Shown here in pieces: positions 8,311-18,868 of a DNA stretch of 45,120 nt (its first letter is position 1; each line of letters opens with the position of its first letter). The translations under genes were made by a program, and so were the position numbers. The notes under the pieces were generated by a model. The model was not told where the DNA came from and made no database searches. It saw only the letters and a list, made by a program, of their open reading frames with translations. Location of the stretch: the NCBI GenBank assembly GCA_013360485.1, contig JABWBN010000031.1:1-45120 (forward strand). Direction: 5' to 3'. Source of the DNA: Burkholderiaceae bacterium (GTDB taxonomy: Bacteria > Pseudomonadota > Gammaproteobacteria > Burkholderiales > Burkholderiaceae_C).

Positions 8311-10062
8311 GTGACCGTGGCGAAGCTGCGCAGCGTTCCCCGCACCGACGGGCACGACCTGCGCGCCCAGGTGCATTTCTGCCCCGAGACCGGACAGATC
8401 TGGCTGCACGAGCACCGCATGCTGCTCGTGCACGCCGAAGCGCAGGCCACGTTGCGCAAAGAACTGATCGACACCCTGGGCATGGAGCGCGCGCAGGGCT
8501 TGCTCACCCGCATGGGCTACGCATCAGGCCTGCGCGATGCCGAACTCGCGCGCAGTCGTGCCGAGAACGCGAGCGACCTCGAGGCATTCATGACCGGGCC
8601 GCAGTTGCACACGCTCGAGGGCATCGTGCGGGTGACGCCGGTCCGGGTCGAGATCGACCGGCCAGGCGGCAAGTTCTACGGCGAATTCCTCTGGGAGAAC
8701 TCCTGGGAGGGCCAATGGCACCGCCACTACTACGGCATCCACTCCGAGCCGGTGTGCTGGACGCAGATCGGCTATGCCTGCGGCTATACGTCGGCGTTCA
8801 TGGGTAGGCCCATCCTCTACAAGGAAGTCGAATGCGTCGGAATGGGCGACAACGGTTGCCGCATCATCGGCAAGCCGGTGGAGGAGTGGGAAGATGCCGC
8901 GGAGCACATGCGCTTCCTGGCGCCTGAGTCGATCGCCGATCAGTTGATCGACTTGCAGTCGCAGGTGGGTCTGCTTCGCGCCACGATCGATGAACAGCAG
9001 AAGCTGCCCGAGGACATGGTGGGCCGTTCGCCGGGCTTCCAGGCCGCCTACGACCTGCTGCGCCAGGCGGCGGGCAGCCAGATCACGGTGCTGCTGCTGG
9101 GTGAAACCGGGGTGGGCAAGGAACTCTTCGCGCGCGCGCTGCACGGCATGGGTCCGCGACGCGGCGAGCCGTTCGTGGCCATCAACTGCGGCGCGATACC
9201 ACCCGAGCTGCTGGAGTCGGAGCTCTTCGGTGTGGAAAAGGGCGCTTACACCGGCGCGCTGGTGTCCCGCCCGGGCCGGTTCGAGCGGGCGAACGGCGGC
9301 ACGTTGTTCCTCGACGAGATCGGCGACCTGCCGCTGTCGGCACAGGTGAAGCTGCTGCGCGTGCTTCAGGAGGGCGAGATCGAGCGCCTGGGTGACCAGA
9401 AGGTGCGGCGCGTCAACATCAGATTGGTCGCCGCCACCAATGTGGACCTGCTGCAGCGCGTGAAGGAAGGCCGATTCCGCCCCGATCTGTACTACCGGCT
9501 CAACGCCTACCAAGTGAGCATACCGCCGCTGCGCGAGCGCAAGGAAGATGTGTCCGTACTGGCCAAGCGATTCCTCGAAAAGTACTCGGCCGTGCATGGC
9601 AAGAAGTTGCGAGGCTTCACGGACAAGGCCAAGCGAGCATTGCTGACGCACCCCTGGCCGGGAAACGTTCGCGAACTGCAGAACATGGTCGAGCGCGGTG
9701 TGATACTCGCGCCTGCGGGCAGCCGCATCGAGGTGAACCACCTGTTCACGTCGTACAGCGTGGAGCACCCGCGCGAGTTCGGCCTCGATGTCAACGGTGA
9801 CCTGGACATCAGGCGCTGGGACGCCGGGCGCGGCTTGTGCGAGGCGGTACTCAATGGCGTGATGACGCTCGACCAGGTCGAGTCCATGCTGCTCGAAACC
9901 GCTGTCGACAAGGCGCGGGGCAACCTGTCGTCGGCGGCACGTCTGCTGGGCATCACGCGGCCCCAACTGGCCTACCGACTCAAGCGCTTGCACGAGGGCA
10001 CCAGTACGGGGTCCGAGCTGGCTCCAGCGGCGGAAACTGGCCCAGACGGCAGCACGACGTGA
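8311..10062 (+). CDS. XylR/DmpR/PoxR-type sigma54-dependent aromatic-responsive activator
   Basis: XylR_N-like N-terminus, V4R region with Cys residues ([40 protein letters not shown]), Walker [26 protein letters not shown]-terminal HTH_8. Confidence 0.93.
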   Translation: MTVAKLRSVPRTDGHDLRAQVHFCPETGQIWLHEHRMLLVHAEAQATLRKELIDTLGMERAQGLLTRMGYASGLRDAELARSRAENASDLEAFMTGPQLHTLEGIVRVTPVRVEIDRPGGKFYGEFLWENSWEGQWHRHYYGIHSEPVCWTQIGYACGYTSAFMGRPILYKEVECVGMGDNGCRIIGKPVEEWEDAAEHMRFLAPESIADQLIDLQSQVGLLRATIDEQQKLPEDMVGRSPGFQAAYDLLRQAAGSQITVLLLGETGVGKELFARALHGMGPRRGEPFVAINCGAIPPELLESELFGVEKGAYTGALVSRPGRFERANGGTLFLDEIGDLPLSAQVKLLRVLQEGEIERLGDQKVRRVNIRLVAATNVDLLQRVKEGRFRPDLYYRLNAYQVSIPPLRERKEDVSVLAKRFLEKYSAVHGKKLRGFTDKAKRALLTHPWPGNVRELQNMVERGVILAPAGSRIEVNHLFTSYSVEHPREFGLDVNGDLDIRRWDAGRGLCEAVLNGVMTLDQVESMLLETAVDKARGNLSSAARLLGITRPQLAYRLKRLHEGTSTGSELAPAAETGPDGSTT

Positions 10063-10526
10063 GCGGCAACGAACTGCGCGATCGGATTCGCCGCTACCTG
10101 CACGAGCACCATGTGGCCGCGTTGGCCACGCAGGGAGCGCAGGGGCCCTGGGCGGCGGCAGTGTTCTACGCAGGCGATGAGACCGGGCTGTACTTCCTGT
10201 CCTCGCCGCGCAGCCGTCATGCGGTCAACCTGAGTCAGCATCCGCGTGTGTCGGCGGCCATACAGGACAACTGCACCGACTGGGCCGAGATCCGGGGCGT
10301 TCAACTGGAGGGGTTGTGTGCGGAACTCGAGGGGCGCGACCGTGAGCGGGCCCAGCGGCAATACGCGCAGAAGTTCCCGCTCATCGCGCATCCCGCGCGC
10401 GCGCCGTTGGCCATCGCAGAGGCCCTGGCACGGGTGCGCTGGTACCGGCTCGTTCCGGACCGCCTCTACCTGCTCGACAACTCACGGGGATTCGGACACC
10501 GTGAGGAGCTCACGCACTTCGGTTGA
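10059..10526 (+). CDS. Pyridoxamine 5'-phosphate oxidase-like FMN-binding protein
   Basis: HHVAALATQGAQGPWAAAVFYAGDETGLYFLSSPRSRHAVNLSQHPRVSAAI; GTG start overlaps upstream stop. Confidence 0.8.
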   Translation: MSGNELRDRIRRYLHEHHVAALATQGAQGPWAAAVFYAGDETGLYFLSSPRSRHAVNLSQHPRVSAAIQDNCTDWAEIRGVQLEGLCAELEGRDRERAQRQYAQKFPLIAHPARAPLAIAEALARVRWYRLVPDRLYLLDNSRGFGHREELTHFG

Positions 10527-11451
10527 GCACGCGGTCCCGTGTGGGCCAGGTTGCCAGCAAGAGGCCCGCGAGCGCCAGCGCGAAGGCCGCCAGGTGAGCG
10601 GGACCGAAGGGCTCGGCCAGCAGAACGACGCCCACCAGTGCTGCGCTGATCGGCAGCAGCACCGTGAACACGCCGGCTTGCTGTGCCGGCACCCGCGCCA
10701 GGCCCTTCATCCACAACCAGACCGTCACGACGCTGGCCGCGATGGCGTAGAACACCAGCAGCACCCATGTGCCACGCGCCACAGCCCCGAAGTCGAACGA
10801 GACGGCTTGCCAGAGCCCCAGCGGCGTGACGAGCGCGAATCCCCAGAGGTTGATGAGCGCACTGATGCGACGGGGCGAGACCTGCGCCGTGAGTCGTTTT
10901 CCGATCACCACATAGCTGGCCTCGCAAAGCATCGCGCACACGAGCAGGGCCGGGCCGACCCAGGATGGCCAGTCACCGGCCAACGGAGCGGCAACCGCCC
11001 CTGAAACGCCGCCGTGAGGCTTGACCCAGGCGAGCGCAGCAATACCGGCCACTGCGCAGGCCGTGCCGGCCATGGCGCGTGGCGTCATGCGTTCGCCGAG
11101 GAACACTCTCGACAGCACCGCCACGGCGACAGGTATTGCCGCCATCACGACACCGGCGAACACCGCCGAGGTCAGCGATACGCCGAACAGCATGCAGATC
11201 GAGAACAGAAAGTTGCCCAGAAAGCTCTCGAGAAAGAGAAGTCGGCGCTCGTGCGAGGTCAAGTGCGGCTCGCCGGCTGACCGCGGCAGCCAGTGCGGCA
11301 TGGCCAGTGCGGCGATACCGAACCTCAGCCAGGCCAGGAGGAACACCGGGAAGCAGGCCACCAACAGGCGTGACAGGCCGACGTAGCTGCCGACCAGCGC
11401 CATGCTGCCGGCCAGGCAGGCATAGGCCGCCCAGGGAACGGGTCGATGCAT
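10510..11451 (-). CDS. DMT-superfamily (EamA) transporter
   Basis: 313 aa, ~10 hydrophobic segments in two EamA-like halves. Confidence 0.85.
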   Translation of the reverse strand: MHRPVPWAAYACLAGSMALVGSYVGLSRLLVACFPVFLLAWLRFGIAALAMPHWLPRSAGEPHLTSHERRLLFLESFLGNFLFSICMLFGVSLTSAVFAGVVMAAIPVAVAVLSRVFLGERMTPRAMAGTACAVAGIAALAWVKPHGGVSGAVAAPLAGDWPSWVGPALLVCAMLCEASYVVIGKRLTAQVSPRRISALINLWGFALVTPLGLWQAVSFDFGAVARGTWVLLVFYAIAASVVTVWLWMKGLARVPAQQAGVFTVLLPISAALVGVVLLAEPFGPAHLAAFALALAGLLLATWPTRDRVLNRSA

Positions 11452-11463
11452 GCGGTCGCGGCG

Positions 11464-12816
11464 TCAGAACATCGCCGCGTAGCGCCGCAACTCCCAGTCG
11501 CTGACCTGCAACCGGTAGTCCAGCCACTCGCGTCGCTTGAGCTGAAGGAACTGACTGGCGAGCTCGTGGCCCAGTATGGCCGTGATCACGCTGTCGCGCT
11601 CCAGGGCATCGAGCGCCTGGTCCAGGCTCTGCGGCAGCAAGGGGATGCCCCGCCCGCGAATCTCGCCCAGGGTCAGCGCAAACAGGTCGACGTCTTGAGG
11701 TGGCGGGCACTCAAGCGCGCGTTCGATGCCGTCGAGGCCTGCCGCGATCAGGCCCGCCGTGGCCAGGTAGGGGTTGGCGCTGGCATCGGGCAACCGCCAC
11801 TCGAAGCGCCCCGGCAGCGTGCGAACCAGGGCCGTCCGGTTATTGGAACCGTGGGCAATGTAGGCGGGGGCCCAGCTGGTTCCCGACAGGACGTCACTGG
11901 CGACCAGGCGCTTGTAGCTGTTGACGGTGGGAGCGGCGAGGGCGCAGAGCGCGGGCGCGTGGGCCAAGACGCCGGCCACGAACTGCCGGCCCAGCGGCGA
12001 CAAGCCCGCCTGGGGCAGTGCAGCACCATCGGGCGCATGCGGCACGAACAGGTTCGAGGCGTCGTCGCCCGTTCCTTTCCACAGCGAGACGTGGAAGTGC
12101 AGGCCACTGCCGGGCTGGTTGGCAAAGGGCTTGGGCATCATCGAAAACACCATGCCTTGCGACTCTGCCAGGGCGTGCGCGGCCATCTTGAAGAGCATCA
12201 GATGGTCGGCGCTGGCCACGGCTTCATCGAATCCGAAGTTGACTTCGAATTGCCCGTGTGCATCCTCATGATCGAGTTGCAGCACATCCAGGCCGCAGGC
12301 CTGCAATGCCAGCTCGAGCTCACGCAGGAACGCACGCTGGCGCGGCAGCGACTTCAAGTCGTAGCTGGGTTTGTCCAGCCGGTCGAGGTCGTCGGCGGGC
12401 AGCCATCGCCCGGCCTCCTGCTTGAGCAGGAAGAACTCGGGCTCGATCCCGGTGCGCAGGTGCCAGCCCCGCTGGGCCAGCTTGGTGCAGGCCCGCTTGA
12501 GCACCTGCCGTGGGCAGGCCTCGAAGGGCTCGCCCGCAACCCAGCCATCGCAGACGATGCGCGCATGTCCTGGCAGCCAGGGCAGCACAACGGCCGTGCT
12601 GGCGTACCCGCGCGCCCAGTACTCGGACCGCGCACCCGTGCGCGGCAAGCCCGTTCCCTCGATCGACGGGCCGCTGAAAACGGCGCCGTCGGTGAGCAGG
12701 TCGTCCAGATGCGCCAGTGGCACGTACTTGCCTTTGGCCACGCCATGGATGTCGGTGAACTGCGCCAGCAATGTGTGCACGCCGGCAGACGCCAGTTTCT
12801 CGCGCAGGTCCTTCAT
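11464..12816 (-). CDS. Glutamine synthetase family protein (GlnT / glutamylpolyamine synthetase-like)
   Basis: GSGLHFHVSLWKG, GIEPEFFLL, NNRTALVR, RLPDASANPYLA. Confidence 0.88.
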   Translation of the reverse strand: MKDLREKLASAGVHTLLAQFTDIHGVAKGKYVPLAHLDDLLTDGAVFSGPSIEGTGLPRTGARSEYWARGYASTAVVLPWLPGHARIVCDGWVAGEPFEACPRQVLKRACTKLAQRGWHLRTGIEPEFFLLKQEAGRWLPADDLDRLDKPSYDLKSLPRQRAFLRELELALQACGLDVLQLDHEDAHGQFEVNFGFDEAVASADHLMLFKMAAHALAESQGMVFSMMPKPFANQPGSGLHFHVSLWKGTGDDASNLFVPHAPDGAALPQAGLSPLGRQFVAGVLAHAPALCALAAPTVNSYKRLVASDVLSGTSWAPAYIAHGSNNRTALVRTLPGRFEWRLPDASANPYLATAGLIAAGLDGIERALECPPPQDVDLFALTLGEIRGRGIPLLPQSLDQALDALERDSVITAILGHELASQFLQLKRREWLDYRLQVSDWELRRYAAMF

Positions 12817-12865
12817 GGCAACCTTCGTTCAGTGGGTGGATGGCGTGAAGTGTGCACGCGCCAGT

Positions 12866-14359
12866 TCAGTCGATGCGCAACCAGGTGGTCTTGAGCTCCG
12901 TGTACTTGTCGAAGGCGTGCAGCGACTTGTCCCGGCCATTGCCGCTTTGCTTGTAGCCACCGAACGGCACCGTGATGTCGTCCTCGTCATACTGATTCAC
13001 ATGCACCGTGCCGGCCCGCAGCGCCCGGGCCACGCGGTGGGCACGATTGATGTTCTCGCTCCAGACGCTGGCCTGCAAGCCGTAGCTGCTGTCGTTGGCG
13101 ATGGCAATGGCCTCGTCCTCGGTGCGGAAGCGAATCACGCCCATCACCGGGCCGAAGATTTCCTCGCGCGCGATCTTCATCTGGTTCGTGACACCGTCGA
13201 ACACCGTTGGCTCGACGTAGTAGCCGCCAGAGGCGGTTCGCGCCTGCCGGCCACCGGCTGCGCAACGGGCGCCCTCGGCCTGGCCGGCGTCGATGTATCC
13301 GAGCACGGTACGCAGTTGCGTATCGTCGACCAGGGCACCCATCACGGTGGTTGCATCCAAGGGATCGGCAGGCTGGTACTTCGGCGCTTGCGCCACCACG
13401 CGTTCGACAAACGCGTCGGCCACACGCTCATGCACCAGCACCCGCGAGGGCGCGTTGCAGCTTTCGCCCTGGTTGAAAAACATGCTGCCCGCCACGGTTG
13501 CAGCAGCACGATCGATGTCGGAGAAGTCGTCGAACACGACGAACGCAGACTTCCCACCCAACTCGTTGAACACGCGCTTGAGGTTGGATCGGCCTGCGTA
13601 CTCGAGCATGCGCCGCCCCGTGCGCGTGGATCCGGTGAACCCGATGGCGTCGACCTGCATGTGCAGCGCCAATGCTTCGCCGGCCTCGTGGCCATAGCCG
13701 GGCACCACGTTGAACACGCCTGGCGGTATGCCCGCCTCGACCGCCAACTCGGCCAGGCGCAGCGCCGTCAGGGGGCTCTTTTCGCTGGGCTTGAGCACCA
13801 CCGAGTTGCCCGCCGCCAGCGCCGGCCCGAGCTTCCAGGCGGCCATGATCATCGGGTAGTTCCAGGGCACGACGACGCCGACGACGCCCACTGGCTCGCG
13901 CGTGATCAAGGCGAGCGCGCTGCGCGGCGTGGGCGCGATCTCGTCGTAGATCTTGTCGGTCGCCTCGGCGTACCACTGGATGCATCGCGCGGTCGAGGGT
14001 ACGTCCACCGACAGCGCATACTGTATGGGCTTGCCCATGTCCAGCGTTTCGAGCAGTGCAAGCTCGTCCTTGGCGGCGAGGATCTTCTCGGCGAACCGCT
14101 GCAGGAGGCGTTTGCGCACGGCCGGCGGCTTGTGGGCCCAGCGGCCGTCATCGAACGCTGCCCGGGCGCTGGCCACGGCAGCGTCGATATCGGGTTGGCG
14201 GCCGCGGGCGATTTCGCCGAGGCTCTGGCCATTGATGGGCGAGATGCAGGCGAACGTTTCGCCGTTCAGCGCATCTCGGCGCTCGCCTTCGATCACGGCG
14301 CGACCGTCGACGCGAATCTCGCGCGCACGCGCGTGCCAATCGATAGGGGGATGAGCCAC
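12866..14359 (-). CDS. puuC: Aldehyde dehydrogenase, gamma-glutamyl-gamma-aminobutyraldehyde dehydrogenase-like
   Basis: NYPMIMAAWKLGPALAAGNSVVLKPSE, FNELGGKSAFVVFDD, FFNQGESCNAPSR; GTG start chosen from AAGGAG 6 nt upstream. Confidence 0.88.
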   Translation of the reverse strand: MAHPPIDWHARAREIRVDGRAVIEGERRDALNGETFACISPINGQSLGEIARGRQPDIDAAVASARAAFDDGRWAHKPPAVRKRLLQRFAEKILAAKDELALLETLDMGKPIQYALSVDVPSTARCIQWYAEATDKIYDEIAPTPRSALALITREPVGVVGVVVPWNYPMIMAAWKLGPALAAGNSVVLKPSEKSPLTALRLAELAVEAGIPPGVFNVVPGYGHEAGEALALHMQVDAIGFTGSTRTGRRMLEYAGRSNLKRVFNELGGKSAFVVFDDFSDIDRAAATVAGSMFFNQGESCNAPSRVLVHERVADAFVERVVAQAPKYQPADPLDATTVMGALVDDTQLRTVLGYIDAGQAEGARCAAGGRQARTASGGYYVEPTVFDGVTNQMKIAREEIFGPVMGVIRFRTEDEAIAIANDSSYGLQASVWSENINRAHRVARALRAGTVHVNQYDEDDITVPFGGYKQSGNGRDKSLHAFDKYTELKTTWLRID

Positions 14360-14455
14360 GGTAACTCCTTCAATGAATGCGGTAGCCGCCACCAGCACGG
14401 TTGGCCGGCGGCGGATGGATCAGACAACGGGGAGGCTTATCCCCGGGGCGCGAGA

Positions 14456-15853
14456 TCAGAAACTGACGACGACCGAAGCGCCGAACAACGAATTGCTGCG
14501 TCGGTATTCGCCGGTGCGGATGTCCAGGAACACGGGCAGGTTGGCCCTATCGATACGGTACTCGGCCTTCAATGTGGTGTTGAGGTCCAGCAGATAGCTC
14601 AGGCCGAGAGACAGTGCACTGCGATTGGCGCCCTTGTCACATGCGTCGATCCATTCGACATCGCAGCCCAGGGTCGGGTCCGGACCCAGGCCGTTGCGAT
14701 CATCGGCAAAGGTGTACCCCAGGAGCCCGCCACCATTCTTTCGGTTGCGGATGTGATCGAGTCGACCGATGGCCTCCAGGCGGGGCGTCACCCGATAGGC
14801 CAGCAAGGTGGACAGACCCGTCCAGCTGGAGTCGCGAAGCTCACCTGTCTCGGGGTGGGCATTGATGGCAGCAGCGCGCTGTCGGCCATAGCTGAGTTGT
14901 CCTTGCCACGTGAAGTCGCCGCGGATGAAGTAGGCATCGAACTCGAACAGGTCGAGTCGTGTGTCGCGGGTGTCGTAGTCCTCTCCGGTCACCGGGTTGA
15001 CATCGTCGGCACGGAAGTTGGCGGCCTTGCCGTGCACACCAGCAAAGCCGAACCCCTGGAACTCGCCGCGCGAGTAGTCGACCCGATATGTCACCGCCGG
15101 TGCAGCCTCGTTCGCCTGTCGCCGGCTGGCATTCATGTTGGCCAGTGCACCCCTGATCCACCACTTGCCCCGGGTGATGTCCATGCCTGCACCGGTGTAG
15201 CTGGTCGGGAGGGTGAAGTCGAACAGCAGGTTGTGCGTGATCAGCTTGTTCAGCGTCGGTTGCAGATACTCATAGCCGGACCAGTCGGGAAGATGTCCAG
15301 CGATGAAGCGTGTTTGCAGGTCGCTCAGAGGCACCGAGATCGAAGCCTCATGAACCACACCGCCATTGCCGATGACCGAATCGGTGCCTCGGTTGGGTAC
15401 GAGCGTCAGCCGCCAGCGCGTGCCACTGTCGGTCTCTTTCTGGAAGTCGAGAGCGACAGCCCCGAAGTAGGAGTTGTCGTAGTTGTAGCCGTCGTCGCCG
15501 ACGTTGTTGATGAACTGGAATCCACCGCGACGTTGGCGCGCGTTGTAGATGTAGGTCGGATCGGCATAGCCGCTGATCGTCAGCATCTTCAGCCCCTGCG
15601 CCTCGACCGCATCCTCCATGGCTTCGGCCTTCACCGCCACCCGGTTGAGTTCGCGTGCTTGCTCCGGGGTCATGCCCCATTGGGCGGAGCCGGCCGGTGC
15701 CTTGCCTTCCTGCGCCTTGAGCTTGGCTTCGAGCTCGGTGACCTTGGCCTTGAGCTGCTGCAGTTCCTTGAGGATATCGGCATTGCTCTGGGCCAGCGCC
15801 GGAAACGCAGCGGCCAGCGCGACGGCCAGGAGGGTGTGACGGATCGGCTTCAT
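14456..15853 (-). CDS. Outer-membrane porin-like protein (DUF3138-type)
   Basis: Signal peptide MKPIRHTLLAVALAAAFPALAQ, coiled coil, beta-rich body, C-terminal aromatic F (VVVSF). Confidence 0.8.
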   Translation of the reverse strand: MKPIRHTLLAVALAAAFPALAQSNADILKELQQLKAKVTELEAKLKAQEGKAPAGSAQWGMTPEQARELNRVAVKAEAMEDAVEAQGLKMLTISGYADPTYIYNARQRRGGFQFINNVGDDGYNYDNSYFGAVALDFQKETDSGTRWRLTLVPNRGTDSVIGNGGVVHEASISVPLSDLQTRFIAGHLPDWSGYEYLQPTLNKLITHNLLFDFTLPTSYTGAGMDITRGKWWIRGALANMNASRRQANEAAPAVTYRVDYSRGEFQGFGFAGVHGKAANFRADDVNPVTGEDYDTRDTRLDLFEFDAYFIRGDFTWQGQLSYGRQRAAAINAHPETGELRDSSWTGLSTLLAYRVTPRLEAIGRLDHIRNRKNGGGLLGYTFADDRNGLGPDPTLGCDVEWIDACDKGANRSALSLGLSYLLDLNTTLKAEYRIDRANLPVFLDIRTGEYRRSNSLFGASVVVSF

Positions 15854-15925
15854 GGGGTCGTGCTCCTCTTGCGTGTGAATTGTTCGGTGTGGGTTTAGGG
15901 TCGTACGGGTATCGAGTCCACGGGT

Positions 15926-16783
15926 TCAATTGCGCGCGGCGGCAGCCAGCTCGAGTCCGCGCCTGCGCTCGGCACGCGCGATCCAGTAGCTGGCGGCAAT
16001 GACGCCGACGCTGACCACGGCAACGATGATGGTGGCCACAGCATTGACGCTCGGATTCAGGCCCAGGCGTGCCCTGGAGAAGATGACCAGCGGCATGGTC
16101 GTGGAACCCGGACCCGAGAGAAAGGCCGAGAGCACGACATCGTCGAGCGACAGCGTGAATGTGAGCAACCAGGCCGACATGAGGCTCTGCGCGATCATGG
16201 GCAGCGTGACCAGACCGAACACTTGGTGCGGCCGGGCTCCAAGGTCCATTGCAGCCTCTTCCAGTTGCGGGTTCACCTCCTGCAGCCGAGCCTGCACCAC
16301 GACTGTGGCGTAGGCCATGCCCAGCAGCAGGTGGCCCAACCAAATGGTCAGCACTCCGCGCTCAGGGAATCCCCAACCGAAAGCCGACTGCGTTGCGCGC
16401 TGGATCGAAACCAGCATCAACAGCAGCGACAGCCCGACCACCACTTCGGGCATGACCAGCGGCGCGCTGACCATGCCGCTGAACATGGTGCGCCCTGTGA
16501 AGCGGCGGTACTTGACGAGCGCGAACGCGGCAAACGTGCCCAGCACGACCGATCCGCAGGCAGTCAGGAATGCGATCTTCAGGCTCAGCCAAAGTCCAGC
16601 GAGCATCTCGCGGTCTTGTGCCAGTGCCGCATACCACTTGAGCGTGAAGCCGCGCCACACGTTGGGCAGCGGCGAGTCGTTGAAGGAGAAAATCACCAGC
16701 GCCACGATGGGCAGGTACAGGAATGCGTAGCCCGCCGCAAGCCAGCCCTTGGCGAACCAACGGTTGAAGGCGCTGCCGGTCAT
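15926..16783 (-). CDS. potI: Polyamine ABC transporter permease PotI
   Basis: Order with PotH/G/F; FSFNDSPLPNVWRGFTLKWYAALAQDREML, EAAMDLGARPHQVFGLVTLP. Confidence 0.9.
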   Translation of the reverse strand: MTGSAFNRWFAKGWLAAGYAFLYLPIVALVIFSFNDSPLPNVWRGFTLKWYAALAQDREMLAGLWLSLKIAFLTACGSVVLGTFAAFALVKYRRFTGRTMFSGMVSAPLVMPEVVVGLSLLLMLVSIQRATQSAFGWGFPERGVLTIWLGHLLLGMAYATVVVQARLQEVNPQLEEAAMDLGARPHQVFGLVTLPMIAQSLMSAWLLTFTLSLDDVVLSAFLSGPGSTTMPLVIFSRARLGLNPSVNAVATIIVAVVSVGVIAASYWIARAERRRGLELAAAARN

Positions 16784-17712
16784 CGGGCACGCTCCTGCGA
16801 CTCGGCCTGGTACTTGTTGAACAGTGCGAGCGGCACGATGATCAGCAGGATCATCACCACAGCCACGGCCGAGGCCATCGGCCAGTCGTTGTTCTGGAAG
16901 AACTCGTCCCAGAGAACGCGGCCGATCATCAGTGTCTCGGGGCCGCCGAGCAATTCGGGAATGACAAACTCACCGACACAGGGAATGAACACCAGCATCG
17001 ATCCGGCGACGATCCCTGCCTTGGACAGCGGCACCGTCACCTTCCAAAATGCCAGCCAGGGCGACGCACCTAGGTCGGCAGCCGCCTCGAGCAAGCGCAG
17101 GTCCATCTTGGCCAGGTTGCCGTACAGCGGGAGGATCATGAACGGCAGGTAGGTATAGGTCATGCCCAGTACCAGCGAAAACGGCGTGTGCATCAGCTTG
17201 CCAGGGGCAGCGATCAATCCTGTTGCGGCCAACAGCTGGTCAAACCCGCTTCCGATCAGCACCTCGGCAACCCAGCCATTCTCGGACAGCAGACCTTTCC
17301 AGGCGTAGACACGCAACAGGAACGATGTCCAGAAGGGAAGCATCACCAGCATGAGCAAGGCGGGCTGAACGGTGGGCTTGGCCCGAGCCATGAAGTAGGC
17401 GAATGGGTACCCAACCCACAAGCACAGTGCCGTGGTGGCAGCCGCATATCGGACGCTGCGTACATAGGCATCCAGATACAGCGTGTCCTCTGACATGAAC
17501 ACGTAGTTCGACAGCTTCAGGGTGAGCTGCAGCAGACCGTCCTTGTAGGTGATCAGGTCCTTGAAGTTCACCGTCTCCATTTCCGAAACGCTGATCTTCA
17601 ACAGGATCAGGAACGGAAGAAGGAAGAACGCCAGCAACCAGCCGTAGGGCAGGGCGATGACCCAGGTTCGGCCGCGGCGCAGCCAGGGTTGCAGGCGGTT
17701 CCAGGCGTTCAT
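16780..17712 (-). CDS. potH: Polyamine ABC transporter permease PotH
   Basis: MNAWNRLQPWLRRGRTWVIALPYGWLLAFFLLPFLILLKIS..., EAAADLGASPWLAFWKVTVPLS; ATGA overlap with potI. Confidence 0.9.
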   Translation of the reverse strand: MNAWNRLQPWLRRGRTWVIALPYGWLLAFFLLPFLILLKISVSEMETVNFKDLITYKDGLLQLTLKLSNYVFMSEDTLYLDAYVRSVRYAAATTALCLWVGYPFAYFMARAKPTVQPALLMLVMLPFWTSFLLRVYAWKGLLSENGWVAEVLIGSGFDQLLAATGLIAAPGKLMHTPFSLVLGMTYTYLPFMILPLYGNLAKMDLRLLEAAADLGASPWLAFWKVTVPLSKAGIVAGSMLVFIPCVGEFVIPELLGGPETLMIGRVLWDEFFQNNDWPMASAVAVVMILLIIVPLALFNKYQAESQERAR

Positions 17713-17734
17713 GGCTATCGGTGTCCGCCGCTGT

Positions 17735-18868
17735 TCACTGGGTGAGCACCACGTGGGCCGAGCGCGACCAGTGCGCCCAGACCTCGTCGCCCCAGGTGAG
17801 CTCATCTTCCTTGTGGCGCGCCGTGTTGGCCTGGCTGATCTTCAGCCGTGCGCCGCTGGCGAGCTCGACGTGATAAACGGTGAAGCTGCCAAAGTACGAC
17901 AGCTCCTTGATGCGGCCGCAGGCGCTGTTGTAGTCGTCGGCTGGCTTGTGGCGCGAGACATGGATTTTCTCGGGCCGCAGCGCAACCGTGACTGGCATGC
18001 CGACGTGGCCCGTGATGCCGTGTCCGACGTAGTGCTTGCAATCGGCTGAGTCGATGACGACATGGTCCGGTTCGTCGACCTCCACGGTGCCTTGCACCAG
18101 ATTCACGTTGCCGATGAAGTCGGCCACGAATCGGGTGGCGGGCGTTTCGTAGATCTCTGACGGCGCGCCCACTTGCAGGAAGCGGCCCTCGCTCATGATC
18201 GCGATGCGCGAGGCCATGGTCATCGCCTCCTCCTGGTCATGGGTGACCATGACGCAGGTCACGCCCACCTGCTCGATGATGTTGACCAGTTCGATCTGCG
18301 TCTCTTCGCGCAACTTCTTGTCGAGAGCACCGAGGGGCTCGTCGAGTAACAGCAACTGCGGCTGCTTGGCCAGGCTGCGGGCCAGCGCCACCCGCTGCTG
18401 CTGACCACCCGACAACTGGTGCGGCTTGCGCTGGGCGAACTTGCCCAGCTGCACGAGCTTGAGCATCGCATCCACGCGGTCCGCAACCCGATCGCGCGGC
18501 AGGCCGTCGCGTCGCAGTCCGAAGGCAATGTTGTCCCACACAGTCAGGTGCGGGAACAGCGCGTACGACTGGAACATCATGTTCAACGGGCGCTCATACG
18601 GCGGCAGGCCTGCGAGGTCGCGCCCGTTGAGCACGATGCGTCCGGAGGTGGGCGTTTCGAAGCCCGCCAACATGCGCAGCAGCGTCGTCTTGCCGCAGCC
18701 GGACGATCCGAGCAGCGCGAAGATCTCACCCTTGGCGATATCCAGGCTGACGTGATTCACGGCCAAGTAGCCGTTGAACTCCTTGACCACATCCTGAATC
18801 TGCAGGAACGACGACTGCTCAGGTGCTACTGGCGTGGTAGCGCCGGTGCTGGATCCGTTGACAGGCAT
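17735..18868 (-). CDS. potG: Polyamine ABC transporter ATP-binding protein PotG
   Basis: Walker A LLGSSGCGKTTLLRMLAGFE, signature LSGGQQQRVALARSLAKQPQLLLLDEPLGALD, TOBE-like C-terminus. Confidence 0.92.
   Translation of the reverse strand: MPVNGSSTGATTPVAPEQSSFLQIQDVVKEFNGYLAVNHVSLDIAKGEIFALLGSSGCGKTTLLRMLAGFETPTSGRIVLNGRDLAGLPPYERPLNMMFQSYALFPHLTVWDNIAFGLRRDGLPRDRVADRVDAMLKLVQLGKFAQRKPHQLSGGQQQRVALARSLAKQPQLLLLDEPLGALDKKLREETQIELVNIIEQVGVTCVMVTHDQEEAMTMASRIAIMSEGRFLQVGAPSEIYETPATRFVADFIGNVNLVQGTVEVDEPDHVVIDSADCKHYVGHGITGHVGMPVTVALRPEKIHVSRHKPADDYNSACGRIKELSYFGSFTVYHVELASGARLKISQANTARHKEDELTWGDEVWAHWSRSAHVVLTQ

Noticed and set aside
8524-9993. 489-aa minus-strand ORF
   Set aside because: Lies entirely within the sigma54 activator gene on the opposite strand; no recognisable family.
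12371-15898. 1175-aa plus-strand ORF
   Set aside because: Antisense shadow of GS, aldehyde dehydrogenase and porin genes; low-complexity His/Arg/Ala-rich translation typical of high-GC complementary frames.
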